Shown piece after piece: positions 5,837-11,704 of a stretch of DNA of 11,704 nucleotides. Source of the DNA: an uncultured Armatimonadota bacterium. Lineage in GTDB: Bacteria > Armatimonadota > Armatimonadia > Armatimonadales > Armatimonadaceae. Position 1 is the stretch's first letter. Each line of letters begins with the position of its first letter. Position numbers and translations under genes: made by a program. The stretch lies in assembly GCA_903915615.1 (NCBI GenBank), contig CAIWTR010000206.1, forward strand, positions 1 to 11,704, written 5' to 3'. A model generated the notes under the pieces. It had not been told where the DNA came from. It searched no databases and worked only from the letters and a program-made list of their open reading frames with translations.

Positions 5837-6795
5837 CCTGCAATATTCTTCCAGCTGCCTGAACCAGATTCAAAGATTGCTACGTAGACATCGCCCGATG
5901 TCGTCACGACCCCGCGGTACATCCCAGAACAGTTGATAGTAGCGACGCCGGTTCCATCTGATTGCAGGGCGATGATGCCGCCGCTTCCGCCGAGCTTCAG
6001 AAGCTCATCGCAGACAACAGCCTCTGACGCATCAGGTAATGATTGAGATCCCCATCGGATCCTAGCTGCGATCGATGCTGCGCAGGTTGTACGGATGAAG
6101 TACTCGCCGTGGCCGGTTGCACTTACAGCACAGGATCTGTTGTCTGCATAGGTGCCGGCACCGATGATTGGAGAATCACCAACCCGGCCGTAATGCTTAT
6201 TCGTCATTCCGCCTGTACTGGTGGCAGCAGCGATATCGCCGCGGTCATCAACGGCAACGGCCCCGACGGTTCCAAACTTGTTATCTTCAGAAAGTGAAAT
6301 GGTCCCTGATGCACGCTGTTGGTCCAGCTGCTGCTGCCGAGGTGGCGTGATGAAGTAGGATTGTGACTCTTGGGCCAGCGTATTCTCTGCCACGTATTGG
6401 TCGGCTCCAGCACCGGCTAACATCACAAACGGACTGGATTCCATGACATGCCGCGCGACCATAATGGGGTTGCGCGCGGTTGTGAGCTGCGTCACAGAAC
6501 CCGCCGCCAAGTCACTACCGCGCATGACTGCAGCATCCATTTCAACCGTGCCCGTGTGCGTGAGGACACTCCCACAGCCAGCGTTGAACAGAGGCGAGTC
6601 CTCAAGGTGGCTTACGGCGGTTGTTACTATGTCAACAGCTGAAAGCCCGGCCTTCCAGGCATCGTAACCACGCGAAAGTGCCGCTGTCAGGACATCATGG
6701 AAGTTCTGCTCCCGCTCACCCAGCTGTTCCCGAGTGATTATTCCGGCGCCTCCATGGATAACTAGGACAGCATTTGTATAGTTTTCAGTCGCCAC
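5833..6795 (-). CDS. iaaA: Isoaspartyl peptidase / L-asparaginase (Ntn hydrolase)
   Basis: 320 residues, the normal length for plant-type asparaginases. VIHGGAG (12-18) opens the fold, and SPLFNAGCGSVLT (67-79) and MDAAVM (86-91) belong to the alpha subunit. The autocleavage site is FGTVGAVA with catalytic Thr176, which becomes the N-terminus of the beta subunit after self-processing. It is followed by AATSTGGMTNK, GRVGDSPIIGAG and GHGEYFIR, which bind substrate. The enzyme hydrolyses beta-aspartyl dipeptides from damaged proteins and, more weakly, L-asparagine, in the cytoplasm. The start is GTG at 6795, two bases after the ilvE stop, with only a weak GAG as ribosome site, so coupling with ilvE is likely. 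The last four bases overlap the pseudopilin start. Confidence 0.93.
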   Translation of the reverse strand: MATENYTNAVLVIHGGAGIITREQLGEREQNFHDVLTAALSRGYDAWKAGLSAVDIVTTAVSHLEDSPLFNAGCGSVLTHTGTVEMDAAVMRGSDLAAGSVTQLTTARNPIMVARHVMESSPFVMLAGAGADQYVAENTLAQESQSYFITPPRQQQLDQQRASGTISLSEDNKFGTVGAVAVDDRGDIAAATSTGGMTNKHYGRVGDSPIIGAGTYADNRSCAVSATGHGEYFIRTTCAASIAARIRWGSQSLPDASEAVVCDELLKLGGSGGIIALQSDGTGVATINCSGMYRGVVTTSGDVYVAIFESGSGSWKNIAG

Positions 6796-6797
6796 AA

Positions 6798-7679
6798 TTA
6801 CTCAATCACTAGGCCGGAGACTTTTACATGAGCCCGGAAGGCATCAATGACGCGGTTGGTAATCAGACCTGGCTTTCCGCTTCCGATCAAACGTTCATCC
6901 AGCACTACCGCCGGGATGACTTCGGCTGCGGTGCCCGTTAGAAAACATTCATCGGCGGTGTAGATGTCATAGACCGAAAGCGTTTCTTCACGTACTGTGA
7001 AGCCTAGGTCGGTTGCAATATCCATCGCCGCCTGGCGGGTGATGCCCTTGAGACATCCACTGCTTGGTGGAGGGGTTACGATAACACCATCGCGAATAAC
7101 AAAGACATTGTCGCCCGTAGCTTCTGCGACATAACCTTGCTGGTTTAGCATAATGCCTTCACCGGCTCCGACACGATTGGCTTCCATCTTGGCCATGATG
7201 TTATTGATGTACTTGCCCGTGCACTTGATACGTGGATCGATGGCATCCGGGCTTGGTACCCGTGTCGCACAGGTAATCATCGATAAGCCGTTCAGGTACA
7301 TTTCTTCTGGATACAGTGCCAGCTGTTTCGTAGCGATCACCAGCCTAGGGTTGGTGTCAATGTGTTTTGGATCCAAGCCGAGGCCGGTTCCACGAGTAAG
7401 GTTTACCCGGATGTAGCCATTTTGATGGTTGTTCCGCTTACATGTCTCAACAATCGCATCGTTGACATAGGACTCAGTCAAGTTACCCAGATTGAAACCA
7501 AGAGCGCGAGCAGAAAACAACAAGCGCTTCGTATGCTCAATCAGGCGGAAAATTCTGCCGTTGTAAACACGAACCCCCTCAAAGACACCATCACCGTAGA
7601 GGTGACCGTGGTCGAAAATGGGTACGGTTGCTTGCTCCGCAGGGACGAAGTCGCCATTGATGTAAACGAAGTCGGACAT
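6798..7679 (-). CDS. ilvE: Branched-chain amino acid aminotransferase (class IV)
   Basis: 293 residues, close to the family norm. It shows the fold-type IV PLP enzyme pattern: FDHGHLYGDGVFEGVRVYNG (22-41), YIRVNLTRG (89-97), then the PLP-binding Lys152 in PRIKCTGKYINNIMAK, EGIMLNQQGYVAEATGDNVF with Glu186 contacting the pyridine nitrogen, and LTGTAAEV near the C-terminus. It transfers amino groups between glutamate and the 2-oxo acids of valine, leucine and isoleucine in the cytoplasm. D-amino acid aminotransferase or aminodeoxychorismate lyase belong to the same fold, but the GVFEGVRVYNG and IKxTxxYINN stretches favour IlvE. It is the first gene of a four-gene minus-strand operon. A TATACT box lies only 6 nt before the ATG, so the transcript may be leaderless; no ribosome site is visible close to the ATG. 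Confidence 0.92.
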   Translation of the reverse strand: MSDFVYINGDFVPAEQATVPIFDHGHLYGDGVFEGVRVYNGRIFRLIEHTKRLLFSARALGFNLGNLTESYVNDAIVETCKRNNHQNGYIRVNLTRGTGLGLDPKHIDTNPRLVIATKQLALYPEEMYLNGLSMITCATRVPSPDAIDPRIKCTGKYINNIMAKMEANRVGAGEGIMLNQQGYVAEATGDNVFVIRDGVIVTPPPSSGCLKGITRQAAMDIATDLGFTVREETLSVYDIYTADECFLTGTAAEVIPAVVLDERLIGSGKPGLITNRVIDAFRAHVKVSGLVIE

Positions 7680-7685
7680 ACATCA

Positions 7686-7691
7686 AGTATA
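7686..7691 (-). promoter_or_regulatory. Candidate -10 box for leaderless ilvE transcript
   Basis: TATACT on the minus strand with only six bases to the ilvE ATG, so transcription would begin at or next to the start codon. The -35 region (7714-7709, TAGAGA) is poor and lies within the central palindrome. An alternative is TTGACA (7739-7734), 17 bases and CATAGA (7716-7711), which would give a leader of about 24 nt. The sequence does not decide between the two. Confidence 0.45.
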
Positions 7692-7710
7692 CACAGCAGC
7701 ACCTCTGTTC

Positions 7711-7724
7711 TCTATGCACATAGA
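7711..7724. promoter_or_regulatory. Central palindrome, possible operator between ilvE and the LPS operon
   Basis: TCTATG-CA-CATAGA is a perfect 6+6 inverted repeat. Its centre (7717.5) is almost equidistant from the two outward-facing TATACT boxes (about 27 bases to each). It covers the positions where both -35 boxes would be expected, so a bound protein could act on both genes at once. Confidence 0.4.
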
Positions 7725-7744
7725 TGCTTGTGATGTCAAACTTG

Positions 7745-7750
7745 TATACT
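7745..7750 (+). promoter_or_regulatory. Candidate -10 box for the LPS-core operon
   Basis: TATACT ends one base before the ATG at 7752 and seven bases before the in-frame GTG at 7758. Normal spacing puts the transcription start near 7757, so if this box is used, the ATG is not transcribed and translation would start leaderless at GTG 7758. No good -35 box is present at 16-18 bases. Together with the minus-strand box it forms a near-perfect inverted repeat (CATCAAGTATACA at 7681-7693, TGTATACTGATG at 7743-7754). Confidence 0.45.
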
Positions 7751-7751
7751 G

Positions 7752-8759
7752 ATGCTCGTGTCGAACGTAAACCGCATCCTGATCGTAAAACTAAGCTCCT
7801 TCGGTGATGTGGTTCAGACGCTTCCACTGCTTCACTGTCTCAGGGCGTCGTTTCCTTCGGCGACCATCGGATGGGCAGTCCAGAAGTCATTTGCACCATT
7901 GCTTCACGGGCATCCCTACATCGACAACCTTCATGTGTTGGATTCCAAGAAGTTCGGCCCCTGTTTGAACCTCGGTGAAGCACTTCGCGCCGCAAAGTAC
8001 GACATTGTTCTCGATGCGCAAGGTCTTTTTGTGTCTGGTTTGGTCGCACGGCTGTCCAATGCTCCGATACGAATCGGATACAACTGGCGCCGCGAAGCAA
8101 ACAACATTTTTATGACGGACACAAGCGTCACCGCAACCGACCGCGTGCACATGGTCGAGAAGATACTCCGCTTGGGTGATGCCGTTGGTGCCTCTCGCGT
8201 TCCATTTCTGATGGATACTTTTCTCGCTTCAAAACCGATGTCTGTTGATATGACAGATGATCGTAAGCACTTGGCTGCGCTTGTCGTTGGAGCATCTGTC
8301 GCATCCAAAACGCTTTCACCAGAACACTGGGCGCGTATTGCCGACAAGCTCTTCAGTGATGGATTTACACCCGTGCTGATCGGTGGGCCACAGGAGCAAC
8401 CTGTCGCCGAAAAGATTGAAACGCTAGCGTCTAACCCCGTCATCAATCTTGCTGCAAAAACATCTTTTACAGAGCTTGCTAGCGTCCTCGCAAATGCAGC
8501 GGTGGTCGTTTCAAGTGATACCGGAGCCCTGCACCTCGCAGTTGCTGTCGGTGCGCCAAGCGTTGGACTTTTTGGCGTGACGGATCCCGTCCGAACCGGT
8601 AACAACTGGGGCCACGCTCCATTTGTTACTTTAGATGCCGGCGGACTGGCGGATAACCGTAACTTTAGGGATGTCGCAGCGGATGCAAAGGTTGTCGATG
8701 ACATTCCATCGTCAGAGATCATCGCAGCTGTTCACAAAATCGCAAGGCGGATGCCGTAA
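7752..8759 (+). CDS. GT9 heptosyltransferase family protein (WaaC-like), first paralogue
   Basis: 335 residues, the usual size for GT-B heptosyltransferases of family GT9. The N-terminal Rossmann domain begins RILIVKLSSFGDVVQTLPLL, with the Asp of FGD at the position of the catalytic base, and continues to YDIVLDAQGLFVSGLVARLS. The C-terminal donor-binding domain has GGPQEQPVAEKI, then SSDTGALHLAVAVGAPSVGLFG (about 254-275). Such enzymes transfer L-glycero-D-manno-heptose from ADP-heptose to Kdo or to another heptose on the cytoplasmic face of the inner membrane. The adjacent rfaE2 and kdsB support an LPS inner-core role. The acceptor cannot be read from sequence. The start is uncertain: ATG 7752, or GTG 7758 if the transcript is leaderless; both leave the fold intact. 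The stop overlaps the next start as TAATG. Confidence 0.88.
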   Translation: MLVSNVNRILIVKLSSFGDVVQTLPLLHCLRASFPSATIGWAVQKSFAPLLHGHPYIDNLHVLDSKKFGPCLNLGEALRAAKYDIVLDAQGLFVSGLVARLSNAPIRIGYNWRREANNIFMTDTSVTATDRVHMVEKILRLGDAVGASRVPFLMDTFLASKPMSVDMTDDRKHLAALVVGASVASKTLSPEHWARIADKLFSDGFTPVLIGGPQEQPVAEKIETLASNPVINLAAKTSFTELASVLANAAVVVSSDTGALHLAVAVGAPSVGLFGVTDPVRTGNNWGHAPFVTLDAGGLADNRNFRDVAADAKVVDDIPSSEIIAAVHKIARRMP

Positions 8760-9739
8760 TGTCTGGGGGAAGTCTTGTTGTCGCTAAGCATCGATTTCTC
8801 GGTGACACAATGGTTACGTTGCCATTGGTACAGCATCTCGCCAGCAATGCACGTGCCAATGGCCGCACGCTGCCATCGCTTGTAACAGGCAGCGGACCCG
8901 CTGTCCTCCTCGAAAATCACCCCGATGTTGGATCACTGTTGACGATTTCGCGCGATGCCAGTAAGCGTTCAAGTGCTGCAAGCCGGCTATTGTGGAAGGA
9001 ATACCTTCGGATGGCTGGTGAGCTTCGGGCAACTGGGGCGCCCGCTACGTGTTATCTCGCGGACCGTTCGTTCCGATCTGCCATTTTCGCCCGTCTGACC
9101 GGTGCAAAAGTGATTGTTGGATTCCCGACGGAAGGCCGTGGGTTTCTCCTCCACAAACGCATTCCGTACAGCCAAACAGCGACTGAAGTTGACACAATTC
9201 TTTCGCTAGCTGGAACGGACCAAGCGCTATCGGGGCAAACGCCTCGCCTCTACCTTGGGCCAAACGATGCCGCGGTAATTCCCGTGGATAGCTCCACCAC
9301 CCGCCGTGTCGCGATACAACCGGGAGCATCCCATGATTACAAACAGTTTCCAATCGCATCCTGGAAGGCCTTGATCCACAACATTCGATCGATTGGTGCT
9401 GAGATTTATCTTGTGGGCGGTCCAGAAGAACAAGCCGCAGTCGATAGTCTTCAAGAGTTACTTGGTGATGCACCAGCGATTTCGCTTGCTGGAAAGACAT
9501 CCCTTCGATCCCTCATGGCAACACTTCAGGTGTTGAATCTGGTCATCTCTGCAGATACAGGGGTTAGTCATGTTGCGGCGGCTGTTGGGACACCTACATT
9601 GACGCTATTCGGCCCAACCCCCATCCACAAGTGGGGACGTAATTATGCCCCGCACCGTGCGCTACAGGCACCAGATGCCGATATGTCCAAGCTGTCTCCC
9701 GACACGGTCGCTGCAGTCGTACAGGAACAGCTTTTATGA
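8759..9739 (+). CDS. GT9 heptosyltransferase family protein (WaaF-like), second paralogue
   Basis: 326 residues with the GT9 layout. The N-terminus is LVVAKHRFLGDTMVTLPLVQHL with the conserved GD, the middle has DRSFRSAIFARLTGAKVIVGF, and IQPGASHDYKQFPIASW carries the Lys-x-hydrophobic-Pro...Trp element used for donor phosphate binding. Later come VGGPEEQ, LAGKTSLRSLMATL and SADTGVSHVAAAVGTPTLTLFGPT. It probably adds a heptose or another sugar to the growing core oligosaccharide in the cytoplasm. It overlaps the previous gene by one base and the next by four (ATGA), so translation is probably coupled through the operon. The order of action among the three paralogues cannot be assigned from the window. 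Confidence 0.88.
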   Translation: MSGGSLVVAKHRFLGDTMVTLPLVQHLASNARANGRTLPSLVTGSGPAVLLENHPDVGSLLTISRDASKRSSAASRLLWKEYLRMAGELRATGAPATCYLADRSFRSAIFARLTGAKVIVGFPTEGRGFLLHKRIPYSQTATEVDTILSLAGTDQALSGQTPRLYLGPNDAAVIPVDSSTTRRVAIQPGASHDYKQFPIASWKALIHNIRSIGAEIYLVGGPEEQAAVDSLQELLGDAPAISLAGKTSLRSLMATLQVLNLVISADTGVSHVAAAVGTPTLTLFGPTPIHKWGRNYAPHRALQAPDADMSKLSPDTVAAVVQEQLL

Positions 9740-10740
9740 ATATTGTCGTGCTCCGCTACGGAGGCCTTGGTGATATTCTGCTCGCTACTCCGCTGCTACG
9801 TATCGTGAAGCAGCGTTATCCAGCAGCTTCGATTACATTCGTGACGGAAGCTGGAAACACAAATATTCTTGCGAATTCAACACTTGTTCACGCAACGCAG
9901 GGGCTTGATAAGGTCACTCGGTCATCTGTTTACAGGAGTTATGTGGCCGGTGCGACTTTACGCAAACAAGCGGGCAGCATTGACCTTTACATAAACCTGC
10001 AACCATCCCTCAAGTCCACAGCCCTTGGTTTCGGCTTGATGCCAAATGCAACTTGGACATTTAACAAAGATCGACGCGTTCAGGTGGAGACCGGCAAGGT
10101 TCGACATGCAATCGATGATTTTCTCAATGTCCTTCCGGATGGAATTCCGCGTGATGCAAACCGGTTGATGGAGTTTGTTGTTCCACTGGCTGCCAAGTCA
10201 CAGATGGAGCAAAAGGCAACAGAACTCGGTATCAATATCTCAAATGCCATTGCCATCAACCCTGCAGGGACACGGGATATCAACCGCTGGCCTCCTGAAA
10301 AGCTGGCGGAGTTCATCGGGTGGATGGAAGCGAACCTCACTGGCTATACACCTGTTCTCATCGGTGGTCCCGGTGACAGTTGGTTGGAAGATGCCATCGT
10401 CGGCCACCTTGGCCGGCCGGTAAAGTCTCTTATCGGTAAGCTGTCACTACAGGAGCTTGGTGCATTTGTGCAACAGGCAGCGGTTACCGTTACCGGTGAC
10501 ACCGGCCCACTGCATATCGCAGCCGCTGTTGGTGCACGCATTGTTTGTCTTAGTGGAGCAGCCGATCCTGACCGGACGGGCCCATCCAATAACCCATTTG
10601 ATCTTGTCGTCATCAACCGCTCGCTCCCCTGTGTCCCCTGCCAGGGCCGGAGCTGCAAACGTGGCGACATTGCGTGTATGACCCAGATGAGCGTGGCAAG
10701 TGTGGTGGATGCAGTTGAAAGGCGGATCAAGGCCGGATGA
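9736..10740 (+). CDS. GT9 heptosyltransferase family protein with C-terminal cysteine cluster, third paralogue
   Basis: 334 residues. The N-terminus MNIVVLRYGGLGDILLATPLL carries the GD motif. The donor domain has INPAGTRDINRWPPEKLAEF, IGGPGDSWL, and TGDTGPLHIAAAVGARIVCLSG. Near the end, Cys299, 302, 307 and 314 form C-x2-C-x4-C-x6-C (PCVPCQGRSC...ACM), a cluster absent from the two upstream paralogues but seen in a subset of GT9 enzymes. It could bind a metal or be structural. It is a likely LPS core glycosyltransferase of the inner membrane face, with donor ADP-heptose by context. The start overlaps the preceding stop, and its stop overlaps the rfaE2 start (ATGA). Confidence 0.88.
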   Translation: MNIVVLRYGGLGDILLATPLLRIVKQRYPAASITFVTEAGNTNILANSTLVHATQGLDKVTRSSVYRSYVAGATLRKQAGSIDLYINLQPSLKSTALGFGLMPNATWTFNKDRRVQVETGKVRHAIDDFLNVLPDGIPRDANRLMEFVVPLAAKSQMEQKATELGINISNAIAINPAGTRDINRWPPEKLAEFIGWMEANLTGYTPVLIGGPGDSWLEDAIVGHLGRPVKSLIGKLSLQELGAFVQQAAVTVTGDTGPLHIAAAVGARIVCLSGAADPDRTGPSNNPFDLVVINRSLPCVPCQGRSCKRGDIACMTQMSVASVVDAVERRIKAG

Positions 10741-11216
10741 ACATCCCTGAAGTTCTGGATTGGAATGACCTCTCGGACCAAATTCGATGCTGGCAAGCTG
10801 CCGGTGAGCGTGTTGTGTTCACAAACGGAGTCTTTGACATCCTGCATGTCGGGCATACACGGTACCTTCGCGAGGCCCGTGGGCTTGGAGACAGGCTAGT
10901 TGTCGGAATCAACTCCGATGACTCCGTGCGGCGCCTCAAGGGACCCACACGTCCGATTAATTCTGAGCTGGACCGTGCAGAAGTGATGGCATCCCTTCAC
11001 TTTGTGGATGGAGTCACCATTTTCGCCGATGATACTCCGATTCCCCTACTCCGAGTCCTGAAACCAGACATTCATGCCAAAGGTGGAGACTACAAAACTC
11101 CGGATGCCCTTCCTGAAACGGAAGTTGTGCGTGCGTATGGTGGGGATGTCGTGATCCTTCAGCTCGTCGATGGCAAATCCACTACAAATATCGTGAAGAA
11201 GATGCAGGAGCACTAA
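10737..11216 (+). CDS. rfaE2: D-glycero-beta-D-manno-heptose 1-phosphate adenylyltransferase
   Basis: 159 residues, a single nucleotidyltransferase domain equal to the C-terminal half of E. coli HldE. VFTNGVFDILHVGHTRYL contains the HxGH nucleotide-binding motif (37-40). GINSDDSVRRLKGPTRPI follows, then the R-x-E-V-M-A-SL block, LKPDIHAKGGDYK, and VVDGKST-type ending LVDGKSTTNIV. It converts heptose-1-phosphate and ATP to ADP-heptose, the donor for the transferases encoded just upstream. The kinase half (HldA) is not in the window, so the two activities are separate genes here. The start overlaps the previous stop as ATGA. kdsB follows after two bases. Confidence 0.94.
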   Translation: MNIPEVLDWNDLSDQIRCWQAAGERVVFTNGVFDILHVGHTRYLREARGLGDRLVVGINSDDSVRRLKGPTRPINSELDRAEVMASLHFVDGVTIFADDTPIPLLRVLKPDIHAKGGDYKTPDALPETEVVRAYGGDVVILQLVDGKSTTNIVKKMQEH

Positions 11217-11218
11217 CC

Positions 11219-11704
11219 ATGAATGTTGTTGTAATGATTCCCGCAAGGCTTGCGGCAACCCGCCTGCCAAACAAGCCACTGGTCGATATTGCCGGTAAAC
11301 CAATGGTCCAGTGGGTTTATGAGAAATCATTGGCGAGCCGTGCCGATGCTGTGTTTATCGTGACTCCCGATGATGAGATTGCGGCTGCAGCTTATGGGTT
11401 CAATGCACCGGTGATCATGACGAGTCATGCGCACCAAACGGGTACAGACCGGCTGGCTGAAGCTGTCGCATCGCTTCCGGAATCGGTTGACATCATTGTA
11501 AATGTCCAAGGCGATGAACCTCGTATCACAGCGGATGCCATCAATAGCGTGATCACGCCGTTGCTTGAGGACTCGGAACTTGCGATGTCAACGCTTGCCT
11601 GCAAGCTACCTGATGACCGATTTGATGACCCGAATACGGTAAAGGTTGTTCTAAAGCGCAATGGTGATGCGTTGTACTTCTCCCGCGCTGGTATTCCGTT
11701 TCCA
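11219..11704 (+). CDS. kdsB: 3-deoxy-manno-octulosonate cytidylyltransferase (CMP-Kdo synthetase), 5' part
   Basis: The first 162 codons are present and the frame is open at the window edge; the family is about 245-255 residues, so about two thirds is visible. The N-terminus VVMIPARLAATRLPNKPLVDIAGKPM is the nucleotide-binding loop of KdsB, with the Arg/Lys that bind CTP phosphates. HQTGTDRLAEA and VNVQGDEPRI (about 95-103, metal-binding Asp) follow, then LYFSRAGIPF. It activates Kdo as CMP-Kdo, needed before any Kdo or heptose can be added to lipid A. The ribosome site CAGGAG (11205-11210) lies 8 nt before the ATG within the end of rfaE2. It is the last visible gene of the operon. Confidence 0.95.
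   Translation, partial: MNVVVMIPARLAATRLPNKPLVDIAGKPMVQWVYEKSLASRADAVFIVTPDDEIAAAAYGFNAPVIMTSHAHQTGTDRLAEAVASLPESVDIIVNVQGDEPRITADAINSVITPLLEDSELAMSTLACKLPDDRFDDPNTVKVVLKRNGDALYFSRAGIPFP

Noticed and set aside
7728..7750. TTGTGA (7728-7733) with TATACT (7745-7750) as a standard promoter
   Set aside because: Spacer is only 11 bases, too short for sigma-70 recognition.
7931..8722. 263-residue minus-strand ORF opposite the first GT9 gene
   Set aside because: Long, but Ser/Thr/Ala-rich shadow composition, and the plus strand carries full GT9 motifs within an overlapping operon.
10344..10856. 170-residue minus-strand ORF spanning the third GT9 and rfaE2 genes
   Set aside because: Crosses two well-supported overlapping genes and shows no domain; shadow ORF.
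1..11704. tRNA, rRNA, CRISPR array, insertion sequence, prophage or defence system
   Set aside because: No direct-repeat arrays, transposase or integrase motifs, or cloverleaf-like sequences were seen; the region is dense with housekeeping and envelope genes.

Overview
This window looks like ordinary chromosome from a free-living, LPS-making (diderm) bacterium of roughly 50% GC. Three things suggest a lineage such as Armatimonadota. One is a pseudopilin with an ILFPVFA..AR..AR...CLSN..QIGLA..MY..DYDE N-terminus and a degenerate C-terminal H-X9-DG motif. The second is the Kdo/heptose gene set. The third is likely leaderless or nearly leaderless promoters. This assignment is inferred from protein style only, not from a marker gene.

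Layout. (1) 1-1339, plus strand: the 3' end of a ComEC membrane channel, then a separate lipoprotein carrying the ComEC-type metallo-beta-lactamase domain, so ComEC is split into two genes. (2) 1355-1747, minus strand: a single-domain CheY-like response regulator. Its intrinsic terminator lies inside the last codons of the convergent lipoprotein gene. (3) 1748-1887: a divergent promoter region with back-to-back -35 boxes, driving the regulator to the left and hrcA to the right. (4) 1888-3514: hrcA-grpE, a heat-shock regulator and the DnaK nucleotide exchange factor, with no dnaK/dnaJ following. (5) 3541-4848: a strong intrinsic terminator whose hairpin covers the start codon of a polytopic membrane protein resembling animal ANKH (MOP flippase/MATE superfamily). 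(6) 4923-7679, minus strand: a tight operon ilvE - iaaA - pseudopilin - small unknown protein, with 2-nt gaps or 4-nt overlaps. (7) 7680-7751: a nearly mirror-symmetric divergent regulatory region with two TATACT boxes around a central palindrome. (8) 7752-11704, plus strand: an LPS inner-core operon of three consecutive GT9 heptosyltransferase-like genes, a heptose-1-phosphate adenylyltransferase (rfaE2/hldC) and the 5' part of kdsB, all overlapping or 2 nt apart.

How the genes work together. The right-hand operon supplies activated heptose (ADP-heptose route), activated Kdo (CMP-Kdo) and the transferases that build the lipid A-core oligosaccharide. The left edge belongs to DNA uptake. ilvE and iaaA are amino-acid metabolism, and the pseudopilin and small ORF downstream are an unexpected addition to that transcript.

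I did not find an obviously new defence or mobile system. The points most worth following up are the split, lipoprotein-anchored ComEC nuclease, the two terminators embedded in coding sequence (one over a start codon), the symmetric ilvE/LPS divergent promoter, the bacterial ANKH-like protein, and hrcA without a recognisable CIRCE operator.
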